From NCBI GenBank assembly GCA_035578905.1, contig JAQJVL010002645.1:1-64000 (forward strand): DNA of 64,000 nt, given 5' to 3'. Source of the stretch: Stictocephala bisonia (Eukaryota; Arthropoda; Insecta; Hemiptera; Membracidae). The translations under genes were made by a program, and so were the position numbers. Of the stretch, positions 1 to 11,986 are shown in pieces; the first letter of the stretch is position 1, and each line of letters starts with the position of its first letter. Under the pieces are notes generated by a model. The model was not told the origin of the DNA. It searched no databases and worked only from the letters and a program-made list of their open reading frames with translations.

Positions 1-2807
1 AATAAAAAAATTTTAATAAAGTTTAGCTATTAATTTTTTAATGTATTTTTTTAATCGTATTTTTTTCGATTTTACACTGTCCATTTTTCCATATTCAATT
101 GGTCTTGTGACTCATTAAGTGGTAGAAACAAAATAGAACCTCATAAATCTATTATAAGTTGGAATTATAGGACTTAGGAATCCACCTGAAACCGAGATAC
201 CGTACAAACGATAAATTTAATAGCTTTATGTAACCAAAACCTAGACTAAGAAGCGAAATTACACAGTAATATTACATAATTAATTGTTGTATATAAAGTT
301 AAATTTCTATATAGCTTTGCATAGAAGAAATGTTATATGCCTTGTATTATACTACATGTATTTTTATGTACATTATTATCTTTAGAATATTAAATGATCG
401 TTTTGGAGGTTTTTAAGTGTTTATTTGTGGTCTACATGTAGGTGGTGGATTTTTCATAACAATCTAAAAGAAATCTTTTTTTAAATCCTTAAAAGAATCT
501 TCTAACAGTTATTTTTGCTATTAATTCTTAATAAATATTTATTATTTTTGATGATAATAATAAATGCTTTCAACTATGTACAATTTAAATATAGCTCAAC
601 ATTTTTAAGTTTATCGAAGGAATGAAACCCATACGTTCCTCCAATATGTTTCTAAAAGAAGGTAGATTTAAACATAATTCGAAGATAAATAGTTTAAATA
701 AATAGTAAATACATTATTAAATAACTACTTACACATATGAATGTTCGTTTTATACAGTTAAACCATATCTCTATAAATAAACCATGTTACAGTCCATCAG
801 AGAGTTGTTTGGAATATAAATGTCTTGTGACAATACAGAGGGATATAGAACAATATGTAAAATTAAAATGTCATTTGGATCAGCGAGCAAATACTATTTA
901 GGCGTCAGTACAATTGATGTATCGATATGTAGCTCTCAAAATGTTATTTTCAACTTCCGACCGAGTATTTAGAATAACTTGTACACATTGTATTTCGTAC
1001 AATATACTTTCTTTTAAAATGAAAAAAATTTACCAGTTGGAAGTTATATGACACAATAATTGTAATTAATAAATAAATAAATATCGTGCTTAATATCTAT
1101 CACTTGTGTAAAATCTATACTTGTGTAACAAGTTACCTGTAGTTAAATACATTTCTACATGGAATACATTATATTTTTGTAAAAATTAGTATTAAAAATA
1201 TCAACATAACAGTAAAATAAGAACAATTTTAGTATATATTATTTCGAGATCTGCAAATATAATCTACATATCATGAACAATCCAATGCTAATAAATATTT
1301 TTCAAACAAACATTTTAACAAATTCTTTTTTAATCAAACTGTTTTTATGATATTAGTTTACGTAGCAAAAAATGTAAACTTGTTTGTGTTCAATTATTTT
1401 CACCCTAACGGTTAAGATGGTTTTAAGTGTGTTTGACTTGTTTTTGTAAAGCAATAAATTAATTGTACATTGCACACCCTATAATAAACAATCGTATTAT
1501 GCAAACATGTTTTTATAATACTTCCAGTAGCAATTTTTTATAAAATATTCCCTTATAATACTTGTTTTTTCTATGAAAATTATCCGCACAAAAAACTAAG
1601 TTAGCGTTTGTTTAGTTTTATATAGAAGAGGTAAATATACTGTTCAAAATATTATTTTATTTGTATTAATGTAAGCTTCTTCTATACACTATTATTTTGG
1701 TGTTATTGTTTCATTTTTTTATTTGTAATGTTATATTTAAGTAAATTTAATTGTTTACGTGCTTGAACAAGTGAATAAAATTTTTATTAAAATCATAAAG
1801 GTACTTATTTATATATAGTTATATTTTTGAATAAATATACTTTTTTTAAATAAGATATCTTTTAAATAGCCAATTTAGAGCTATTTTTTTACATTGTAAC
1901 TATATGCATTATATATTGTAAATTTACCAATAAATAATTGTTCACACTTTATTCCTTATGAAAGCCTCCTTAACTAATTTTTATAAATGACAAATAATAA
2001 GGTAAATGTACCTTTGTCGTCTTCAGCCACAAAATCCTATTGTATTGGATAAGATCACATTCCTTTTATTATTTGTTATATACAATCCTTCAACCTTATT
2101 ATGTGTTACTCACGTTGAGCCTATGAAATCATTGATTCATATTGTAACCCTCCTGGGAAACTTTCCATCTGGCAATAAATCCCACCGAGGACAAAAACCA
2201 AACAAAGGCTTACATATGAGTAGCTTTTGTTCTTACATTGAGTATAAATAATCTCATGAACAAGTCAAAATGGGAATAAACTGGGAAACACTATTAGTTG
2301 TGAGATTGTAAATTAATGATGCTCTCAACAATCACATATATGTATTGAAATTCTGATTTTTTCTTTAATTTAAATATTCCATCTAATACTTTGCGTTTTA
2401 ATTAAAGTAATATACTAAAAGTATAATTATATTTATACTTTTAATTTCTTTCTAAGTAAAAAAAACACTTCATTACGTTTCTACAAATGAAACGCCATCC
2501 TAAAGTAATAAAGAGTACTAACAAAATACGTTGAATATATTTTATCGCAGAAACGTATTTATTCATTTATAAAATTTATTCTCAAAAATCCCCTCATGAG
2601 AAATTGTTTTTGCTCGATTGAAAAATTGTATCTATGAGAAGGTGATATAAGGATAAAAATCCTAAATTTCATATATTAATAAATTTAGTACTGTTTATAT
2701 TTTGTTTGTGCAGAGTGAATCCTTTTATGCATTTATTGTGAGATTTTACAAGGAGAAAACAGGATGGAACACTCACTAAACCCCCAATGGCCGTCGGGAT
2801 TCAGGTT
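1..2807. other. AT-rich DNA, no recognisable gene
   Basis: The sequence is strongly A+T-rich with many short A/T runs. The only open frame of note is 81 codons at 2006-2251; it has no recognisable motif and is not preceded by any promoter-like context. I see no RNA gene or repeat array here. It is probably intergenic DNA or a decayed repeat. Confidence 0.6.
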
Positions 2808-2815
2808 GGAACTCT

Positions 2816-4975
2816 TAAGAATTACTTAAAGCCTGGCTGCGTGTCTTGAATTACTTAAAGCCTAGCTGCGTGTCTTGAATTACTTAAAGCCTAGCTACGT
2901 GTCTTGAATTACTTAAAGCCTAGCTGCGTGTCTTGAATTACTTAAAGCCTAGCTGCGTGTCTTGAATTACATAAAGCCTAGCTGCGTGTCTTGAATTACT
3001 TAAAGCCTAGCTGCGTGTCTTGAATTACTTAAAGCCTAGCTACGTGTCTTGAACTACTTAAAGCCTAGCTGCGTGTCTTGAATTACTTAAAGCCTGCCTG
3101 CGTGTCTTGAATTACTTAAGACCTGGCTGCGTGTCTTGAATTACTTAAAGCCTGGCTGCGTGTCTTGAATCACTTAAAGCCTGGTTGCTTGTCTTGAATT
3201 ACTTAAAGCCTGGCTGCGTGTCTTTAATTACTTAAAGCCTGGCTGCTTGTCTTGAATTACTTAAAGCCTAGCTACGTGTCTGGAATTACTTAAAGCCTAG
3301 CTGCGTGTCTTGAATTACTTAAAGCCTGCCTGCGTGTCTTGAATTACTTAAGGCCTGGCTGCGTGTCTTGAAGTACTTAAAGCCTGGCTGCGTGTCTTGA
3401 ATCACTTAAAGCCTGGCTGCTTGTCTTAAATAACTTAAAGCCTGGCTGCGTGTCTTTAATTACTTAAAGCCTGGCTGCTTGTCTTGAATTACTTAAAGCC
3501 TGGCTGCGTGTCTTGTACTACTTAAAGCCTAGCTGCGTGTCTTGAATTACTTAAAGCCTAGCTGCGTGTCTTGAATTACTTAAAGCCTAGCTGCGTACCT
3601 GTTATTACTTAAAGCCTAGCTGCGTGTCTTAAATTACTTAAAGCCTAGCTGCGTGTCATGAATTACTTAAAGCCTAGCTGTGTGTCTTGAATTACTTAAA
3701 GCCTAGCTGTGTGTCTTGAATTACTTAAAGTCTGGCTGCGTATCTTGAATTACTTAAGGCCTGGCTGCGTGTTTTGAATTACTTAAATCCTGGCTGCGTG
3801 TCTTGAATCACTTAAAGCCTGGCTGCTTGTCTTGAATTAGTTAAAGCTTGGCTGCGTATCTTGAATTACTTAAGGCCTGGCTGCTTGTCTTGAATTACTT
3901 AAAGCCTGGCTGCGTGTCTTGAATTACTTAAAGCCTGGCTGCGTATCTTGAATTACTTAAAGCCTGGCTGCTTGTCTTGAATTACTTAAAGCCTGGCTGC
4001 GTGTCTTAAATTACTTAAAGCCTAGCTGTGTGTCTTGAATTACTTAAAGCCTGGCTGCGTATCTTGAATTACTTAAGACCTGGCTGCGTGTTTTGAATTA
4101 CTTAAAGCCTGGCTGCGTGTCTTGAATCACTTAAAGCCTGGCTGCTTGTCTTGAATTAGTTAAAGCCTGGCTGCGTGTCTTGAATTACTTAAGGCCTGGC
4201 TGCTTGTCTTGAATTACTTAAAGCCTGGCTGCGTGTCTTGAATTACTTAAAGCCTGGCTGCGTGTCTTGAATTACTTAAAGCCTGGCTGCTTGTCTTGAA
4301 TTACTTAAAGCCTGGCTGCGTGTCTTGAATTACTTAAAGCCTGGCTGCGTGTCTTGAATTACTTAAAGCCTGGCTGCGTGTCTTGAATTACTTAAAGCCT
4401 GGCTGCGTGTCTTGAATTACTTAAAGCCTGGCTGCGTGTCTTGAATTACTTAAAGCCTGGCTGCGTGTCTTGAATTACTTAAAGCCTGGCTGCTTGTCTT
4501 GAATTACTTAAAGCCTGGCTGCGTGTCTTGAATTACTTTAAAGCCTGGCTGCGTGTCTTGAATTACTTAAAGCCTGGCTGCGTTTCTTGAATTACTTAAA
4601 GCCTGGCTGCGTGTCTTGAATTAATTAAAGCCTGGCTGCGTGTCTTGAATTACTTAAAGCCTGGCTGTGTGTCTTGGATTACTTAAAGCCTGGCTGCGTG
4701 TCTTGAATTACTTAAAGCCTGGTTGCGTGTCTTGAATTACTTAAAGCCTGGCTGCGTGTCTTGAATTACCTAAAGCCTGGCTGCGTGTTTTGAATTACTT
4801 AAAGCCTGGCTGTGTGTCTTGGATTACTTAAAGCCTGGCTGCGTGTCTTGAATTACTTAAAGCCTGGTTGCGTGTCTTGAATTACTTAAGGCCTGGCTGC
4901 GTGTCTTAAATTACTTAAAGCCTGGCTGCTCGTCTTGAATTACTTAAAGCCTGGCTGCGTGTCTTGAATTGCCTA
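2816..4975. repeat. 29-bp tandem repeat array (minisatellite, about 74 copies)
   Basis: A head-to-tail array of a 29-bp unit that reads as TTGAATTACTTAAAG followed by CCTGGCTGCGTGTC, without spacers. Variants cluster. A CCTAGCTGCGTG form dominates the first 300 bp and reappears at about 3520-3720, CCTGGCTGCTTG forms alternate with CGTG forms in the middle, and the last 700 bp is more homogeneous. Clustering of variants and near-identical recent blocks suggest repeated unequal exchange. Since 29 is not a multiple of three and stops occur, it is non-coding. The array stops within a few bases of the left target duplication of the 17-kb foldback element and does not resume on the other side. Confidence 0.95.
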
Positions 4976-4978
4976 TGT

Positions 4979-4984
4979 GTTAAA
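4979..4984. repeat. Left 6-bp target-site duplication GTTAAA
   Basis: GTTAAA lies immediately before AGTAGTATAG. The identical hexamer follows the mirrored CTATACTACT at the other end (22094-22099). A 6-bp duplication together with AGT...ACT termini is the pattern described for Polinton/Maverick elements. The assignment as a duplication follows from the alignment of both ends, with inverted-repeat identity stopping exactly at the hexamers. Confidence 0.8.
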
Positions 4985-5015
4985 AGTAGTATAGAATGGG
5001 GTGTCTGAAGCAGTG

Positions 5016-5199
5016 TGACGTCACGTCAGACCGCTACCGGGACAGGGTCAAAGGTCACCGCCTATCTGTAATCAGCCACGTGTTGACCTTGAGGTCAAGT
5101 TTACTATTGTTTACAACTGTTATTAGCCACGTGGTGACCTTGAAGGTCAGTTGGGCTAGGTCAGTGTTGTTTTGGTGTGACGTCACGCCGTTTTCGCGC
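5016..5199. promoter_or_regulatory. Terminal array of CRE, E-box, nuclear-receptor and E2F-like sites (left end)
   Basis: Within 200 bp of the tip: TGACGTCA at 5016-5023 and 5178-5185; a DR1-type GGGTCAAAGGTCA at 5045-5057; CACGTG at 5077-5082 and 5128-5133; everted AGGTCA half-sites TGACCTTGAGGTCA (within 5083-5098) and TGACCTTGAAGGTCA (5135-5149, containing an FTZ-F1/ERR-type TCAAGGTCA on the minus strand); and TTTCGCGC at 5192-5199, which matches the E2F consensus. The CACGTG plus TGACCT module is repeated at a spacing of 51 bp. The block is far more GC-rich than its surroundings. Function as enhancer/promoter is inferred from motif density; no protein binding is known here. Confidence 0.6.
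5154..5165 (+). promoter_or_regulatory. 12-mer GGCTAGGTCAGT shared with the second palindromic element
   Basis: The same 12 bases occur at 43380-43391 inside the terminal repeat of the Polinton-like element. It includes an AGGTCA half-site. Shared subterminal words can be binding sites for a common transposase/integrase or a common host factor; this is inference. Confidence 0.5.
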
Positions 5200-6466
5200 T
5201 CTTTCGTCAGCTGAACTGTTTTTTCCAACAACAGTGTTACCAACTCACGCGATGCAGAAAGAAAATATCTCAGTGCTGCCAACTCACACGATTTATTACA
5301 TTATACTATAATAAATACATATACGATTATTAAATTATTTCTATATATTAAATATAAACGCGACGTCGGGTGTTACAGTAATATTAATTTAAATTCGTAA
5401 TCCTTTTTTGTACGTTTAAACTATAATGAATACGATTATTAAAAAAATACAAACGCGTTAATAAATACGTTAAAATATGTTCGTTAAGTATTAGGAGAAC
5501 AGAACTTGGCAAGATCTCTGAACTCGGCCGTTGATATCATGAGCGCGCTATCATATTGCTTGACCCTAGTGTCAGGCGGCGCGCGCTTTATCAGTCCGCT
5601 GGTGCACGACTTTTCTTGGCTACAATCACGGTTCCTCTTCACTTCTGCTAGCCTAATACTCTATTTATTTTAAAACCTCTAAAATCGTTCACCTGAGCTA
5701 AACAAGGTATAATATGTTTAAATAAAATTAATTGAAGGATTGTTCTTAACCAGTCAACGTCTTTTTTCCCCTGATTTAATCCTATAAAGAGTATTTACAT
5801 TATAGTGCCTACATATAGTAGATGATATTCATATAATAATTAATATTTATATTTTCGAAAACTCTATGAAAAAAGACGTGCTTTAATTAAAGTGTATTTT
5901 TTATTGTTACACAGTATTAATTTGAATAATATTTTGTATTTTATATAGTATTAATTTGTTCTGACCGTTAAACAAATGAACCAGAGGTGTTTTTTTCTTC
6001 ATTCGTATTGTACTATAATAAATCCGTGTACTATAATAAGTGCATCGATTCATCAGTATGGTCAACCGAAATTTATTCTTTGTCACGTTATGATATAATA
6101 GTTGTTATTGTGCTAGCCTGATACTTTGTTTTTCATTGCATGTTGTTCGTATTCCATATATATGTGGTTTTTTCCATATATTTAGTAGATGTATAAAAAA
6201 TAAAAAGCATATTATATTTTATTTAATTTAATATTTAAAAATCGTAAGGTAATATACTATTCTATAATTTTTTAATGACATGAGTAATACAATATTTAAA
6301 TTCTGTTATGGAATAAGTTATAGTAATATTTAGTTAATTATTTAAAAATCGTAAGGAGAAGTTGTATTGCAGATATTTTTAAAGTAATAAGTCGCACAAT
6401 ATTTAAATGTTATTTAGGAATAAAGTATAATAATGTAAATTATTAAATACTGAAAACTCTATAAAA

Positions 6467-7630
6467 AATACTGTCCTTTTTAAAAACCAACTGATGTATT
6501 TGTATGGTATGAAATTGTCCAAGTCCAATTTTGCTGATGCTATGTTTCATCTGTACATACATGTATCTCAACAACAACAACCAAAGTTTAATCGATTGGT
6601 AAATATTTGTAAGAATGTTTATTTTTAATATATACTCTATATGTGGTAGTAAGACAGATGATATAAAAATTCATATAATTCAATAAAAATCCGCAAAGAG
6701 TGGAAACTTCATCTGTACATACATGTATCTCAACAACAACCAAAGTTTAATCGATTGGTAAATATTTGTAAGAATGTTTATTTTTAATATATACTCTATA
6801 TGTGGTAGTAAGACAGATGATATAAAAATTCATATAATTCAATAAAAATCCGCAAAGAGTGGAAACTTAAGTAATACAATATTTAAATTCTGTTATGGAA
6901 TAAGTTATAGTAATATTTAGTTAATTATTTAAAAATCGTAAGGAGAAGTTGTATTGCAGAAATACTGTCCTTTTTAAAAACCAACTGATGTATTTGTATG
7001 GTATGAAATTGTCCAAGTCCAATTTTGCTGATGCTATGTTTCATCTGTACATACATGTATCTCAACAACAACAACAACCAAAGTTTAATCGATTGGTAAA
7101 TATTTGTAAGAATGTTTATTTTTAATATATACTCTATATGTGGTAGTAAGACAGATGATATAAAAATTCATATAATTCAATAAAAATCCGCAAAGAGTGG
7201 AAACTTAAGTAATACAATATTTAAATTCTGTTATGGAATAAGTAATAGTAAAATTTTGTTAATTATTTAAAAATCGTAAGGAGAAGTTGTATTGCAGAAA
7301 TACTGTCCTTTTTAAAAACCAACTGATGTATTTGTATGGTATGAAATTGTCCAAGTCCAATTTTGCTGATGCTATGTTTCATCTGTACATACATGTATCT
7401 CAACAACAACAACCAAAGTTTAATCGATTGGTAAATATTTGTAAGAATGTTTATTTTTAATATATACTCTATATGTGGTAGTGAGACAGATAGAATGTTT
7501 ATTTTTAATATATACTCTATATGTGGTAGTGAGACAGATATAAAAATTCATATAATTTAATACAAATCTACAAAGAGATGAAACTTCATTAGTAGACCTA
7601 TCTGTACATGCATTTTCCTCAACAACAACC
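6467..7630 (+). repeat. Tandem repeats of about 330 bp (with partial 160-bp unit)
   Basis: The phrase CATCTGTACATACATGTATC recurs at about 6548, 6709, 7041 and 7379, giving one interval of about 161 bp and two of 332-338 bp. Each long unit contains a CAACAACAAC run, a GATTGGTAAATATTTG segment and a CCGCAAAGAGTGG segment. The mirrored area of the right arm (about 19440-19830) holds only about 2.5 short, diverged units, so copy number has changed since the arms formed. Confidence 0.85.
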
Positions 7631-10600
7631 AAAGTTTCTAGTTGGCTCTGGTAACCTAAATGGTGACATTTTTTCTTTCATAAATGGTTCAATAATACTG
7701 TATTTACAGTATTTATTCAAATAGTAATTTATATTTAATATAGTAGTAATTTGTTGTGATCATTTAATATTCAAACCAGATGCGCCTTCTGCTAATGGAT
7801 AGATGTGTCTGATATTTGTTAGTAAATTTGATATTTAGTTGATATTGGTAATGATTTAAATTATGAGTCAAGTAGTTCAATTATTATTCCCTCACACGTT
7901 AGTTAAAACAATCGAATAATATTGAATTGCGAGCCATATTTAGACTCTATATAATATTACAATAGGTAACATTCACTTTAAGATATCAAATAAAGTCCCT
8001 CTATTTACAAACTATCCCATTATTTTAACCTAATAACATAAATAATTACTTTATAGATGTAAATTGCTGTTATTTATTATAAATTTACTACAAGACTTCA
8101 ATAAGTTATATTCTACTTATGACAAGGGTATCAAAATAAAATTTGATACACATTTCATTTCAGACTTGTTAAACAAAACGTTATTCATCATTTGCATACT
8201 TAAGTCCTTTTGTTGAGAAGATTTTTTTTTATGTGAGTGTATAAATATAGAATTGAAAAATAATAGTTTATTTTCTCTAATATATTACAATAGGCTATAG
8301 ATGTGAAGTTCTCTATACATTTCATTTCAGATTTCCATTAGGATCTTACGCACAAGAGCCTTAAGTAAAATGTTAATCTAATATGTTAAACACATTTTAG
8401 CTTGCAGTTCTGTAAATATTAAATGGATAAAAATGTTTAATTTCTCCAAGAAAGGATCTTCATACATGTCTAAACTATTATAATATACCACGATTAAAAT
8501 AAATGGCACATTAAGTTAAAAATGTGTTTTTTCCTACATTGTAAAGATAATGAATTGAATAATACTTTCTCTTATTAATGAATTGAGTAAATAAAACAAC
8601 AATGAATCCATTAATAACTGTATAGTGAATTAAATGTCGTATATTATGTTGATAATTTATATTAATACGAGCCTTTTCTTATAATTTCAACATAAATATT
8701 ACAAACACGTATTGAAAAAAAACCGAACTTTCAAATAACTTTAAAAAACCTGTGACTGATTCAACACGAATAATTTATTTGATAACTTCTTTATTATAGA
8801 TTTCGGTATTTTTTAAAAATAAGATATATTAAACGTTTATCGCAATTAAAAGTTATACATTGTTACTGATTTACTCATTAAATAAAAACTAAACTCATTG
8901 GCTCAATTTGAACGAAAAAAAACAATATAAAAATGGAATATAATACAATATAGATACATATGCCCTAAGTTTAAGATGAAACGTTTCTTGTATATGAAAA
9001 ATCTATCCAAGTTCAATTTTGTCAGTGTCCGTATGTGTGCAAGGGAGAGAACTAAGTATCAGGCTTGTCAATTAGTTGAAAATCAGGCCAATAATACGTG
9101 TTTTTTATCCAACGTAAAGCTCTATGTTACCTTAGTTTTACTGGTTGCTAGACTTTTTATAATACAGTCAAACTCCGTTAGTAACAAGATTATATGGGTT
9201 ATTCACACTCATCCTACTCATGTTATCATTCATATTCACCTTATAATACGTTCAATCTTGTGTTGCCTTCTCATATCTAAGAATAATACTTTATATTGTT
9301 TTCTCTTAAAATGAGCCGTGAGAGTAAATACTATAATAATTGTTATGTTTAAATAATTTGTATAACACAGGTTATACCAAATCAACCGTTTAAGTTTATA
9401 CTTCTTTTGTATAAACAGACGTATATTCGGTTTAATGATAGAAATAAAGATGGAATAAAAATGATAGTAAAATAAATTAAACTTAGCTAAGTAAATGAAT
9501 TTCGTGTTTTCATAAAGATATTTTTACTAGTATCCGCATTATAGATTTCTAAAGAGATGGTAAATATTAGAGCCTGCAGTTCTGTATATCTGGATAAATA
9601 TTAAATGGATAAAAATGTTTAATTTCTCAAATAAAGGATCTTCATACATGTACAACTATTATAATAAACATGAGAGAAACGTCTAAATATAAATGACACT
9701 TTAAATTAAAAAGCATTATTTTTCCTATTTTGTAAAGATAGTTTCTCTTATCAATGAATTGGGTAAATAAAACAACAATTTTATGAATCCATTAATAACA
9801 TTATAGTTTTGTCAATGTCCGTACGTTGTGCAGGGGAGAGAACTGAGTATCAGGCTTGACAGACTAACGTATTACTGTCGGCTGAGCAGAATGAAAGAAA
9901 AATAAACGAACAAATTAGTTTAATTTCTTATTAGTATAGCGCAAATAAATGCAAATCTATAGCATTAAATGAAAATAAGAGAAATATCGATTAAAAAGTA
10001 AGCTGACTAAATGATTGTAAATTTCTGGTTCAAGTGATGTCAAGTGATATGATAGCGCACTCGAATAGACTCAAATTAAATCACTTACTTATCGAATGAA
10101 AATATAAACTTTGCATTAAAAGATGTATAAAATATGCACACTGTGACTCTATAGTAAAAACCCATTTAGTGGGAAAGCAAAACTGATTCACCACGAGTAG
10201 TTACATTTTAGAACTTACTAAAACCTAGTGTCATAACTATGACCCACCTTTTTGATCACTTTGTTGATGGCAAACAAAGAATCTATATATAGAACATTCC
10301 TTCCATAATACGAGAATATTTGTATAACAATTAGTCTAAACTAAATGTACCAGTTGTATTAACTTTGAAACCTAAGTAAATCGGTCAAAAAATCATATAT
10401 GAGTAACTCAAGTAATAAAATATAAATTTCTTTATAATTACAATGATTTTTAATTACGTTCATTCTAATTTGATGTGATTAAAATTTTAGTTTTTGTCAT
10501 TAACATTTTCTGTGTGATAAACATAGCCAATAAATAAATAAAACACCAATGTTAATTATTCTGAATTTTTACATTTTAGTAAACAAGTACTATGATTAAT

Positions 10601-11750
10601 CGTTTAAGAGCTTTATATCAAAACATCTTCTTTACTATGTATCGTACATATACGTATCATTAATATAAAATACTGGATTTATAAGATATAACATGATTTT
10701 ACACGGTTAATTTTCAGTATTTCCGAGGCTATAAATATCTAATAATCGCGCAAATTGTATAGCGATAACAATTATATGAATAAACATAAAATAATGGATA
10801 TACACACATCTATTACATTTAAAAAAGATAACTAATAATTATCTAGGTGTTACTATAGTTTTAGTTAATTTATACAATCATTCACCTCAATGACCCCATA
10901 AATTTGAACTAATATAAGACATCAAAACCATAAAAATGTATAAATCAAACGATTTATTTTAAATTACCAACTGAATTAGTTTAGGATAAAAAAATAAGGT
11001 ATTATACAAATGATACACTTCTTATATCACCATTAGGATGTTATACATAAGAGCTTCAAATAAAATGTAAGTCTAAAATGCTTCGCATATTAGAGCTTGC
11101 AGTTTTGTAAATCAAACTATACATTAAATGAACGAAATATTTTTTATTTCTCAAAGAGGATATCTTCATACGTATTCAACCACTCTATTAAAACTTAGCG
11201 AAACGATTTAAATGTGAATGACACTATGTTTAAGCAGGTTTTTTTCCTATTTTGTAAAGATAATCAAACGTATAAAACAACAATTTTATAATTCCGTTAA
11301 TAACTACTTAGTGAATTGAATGTTACATAGTATATTACTAGTTCATAAAATGGTCTTTTGCTTATGACTGATTTTAAGTGAATAATTTATTTTGGTAAAC
11401 ATGACAAAACAGATATGACCAACTTCGTTACATAGAACTGGTGTCAGTCCATTTAGAGATATACACTTATGTAAATTTTTTTGTATAATCCTTATTGCTT
11501 GACTTCTTTTAGATTACAAAATAAAACTACTTAGTCTAGAATATACAAGCCTTGAAAATATTAAATATTTTTTAAATGGACAAAAATTTTCATTTGTCAA
11601 ATAACGGATATAAATTCATATACAACAATTATATCATACTTGAGCCAAACTATTAAAATTAAAGTTCATCAACGACTGTAAAGATAATTTATATAGTCAA
11701 ATATTTGGGTAAATAAAACATTATACGAGACGTTCTATGCAAGAAAGATA
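7631..11750. other. AT-rich arm interior with four diverged copies of an internal repeat
   Basis: Related blocks of about 180-250 bp lie at about 8390-8640, 9570-9800, 11090-11350 and 11540-11720. They share a GCAGTTCTGTAAAT-like start, an ATTAAATGGATAAAAATG-like middle and an AATAAAACAACAATTTTATG-like end. A shorter repeat containing GGGAGAGAACTAAGTATCAG occurs at about 9020-9070 and 9815-9865. The mirror images are present in the right arm (about 15330-15540, 15770-15990, 17280-17525, 18460-18700). A 112-codon open frame at 8976-9314 is partly mirrored by a 98-codon frame at 17773-18069 but shows no recognisable domain and is probably fortuitous. Confidence 0.6.
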
Positions 11751-11810
11751 TTATTATTCTTTATTTATTTGCAAATGTTTCACATATTTATTTACAAATA
11801 TTGTCCTTGA

Positions 11811-11986
11811 TCAGAATCTTTGAACTTGTGATTCTTCAACTCCTTTCAGCTCGGCCATTAGTCTGTTGTAGAGTTCTTCCCCACACTCTTTAGGACCGAT
11901 GCTTTCAAATAATTTAATAAATGAGTATTCGTGATTTCTAACTTTGTTGCAAACGTAACAATCAGAACCACAAGTAGCTGTCTCTG
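11811..11986 (-). pseudogene. Unidentified Cys-containing gene fragment, left-arm copy
   Basis: On the minus strand, an open stretch of about 55 codons begins right after a splice-acceptor-like TATATTTCAG and reads CGSDCYVCNKVRNHEYSF followed by a charged helical stretch. It corresponds to the 3' part of the longer copy at 14801-15226. It differs there at three residues (T/A, S/P, Y/G) and ends seven codons later, because a TAA in the other copy is CAA here. The upstream coding part is missing and is replaced by the arm of the nested palindrome. I do not recognise the family. The C-x3-C-x2-C spacing could bind metal, but that is a guess. Confidence 0.5.

Larger units (their letters stand above)
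4985..11986 (+). repeat. Left arm of the giant inverted repeat
   Basis: Pairs with 15066-22093 in reverse complement. Anchor pairs seen directly: 4996 with 22082, 8976 with 18112, 11801 with 15251 and 11986 with 15066. Left-arm-specific content includes a tandem array of about 330-bp and 160-bp units at about 6467-7630. The innermost homology ends at a CAG that looks like a splice acceptor, where a different, nested palindrome takes over. Confidence 0.9.

Noticed and set aside
2816..4975. Could the 29-bp array be a CRISPR array?
   Set aside because: Units are directly adjacent with no unique spacers, and the context is eukaryotic. It is a minisatellite.
4996..5282. 72- and 75-codon frames at the foldback tips as genes
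   Set aside because: Both overlap the regulatory-site array on opposite strands and are mirrored; no protein motif is seen.
8976..9314. 112-codon open frame partly mirrored at 17773-18069 as a real gene
   Set aside because: It is preserved only because the arms are copies. It has no domain, odd composition, and the start regions differ in length between arms.
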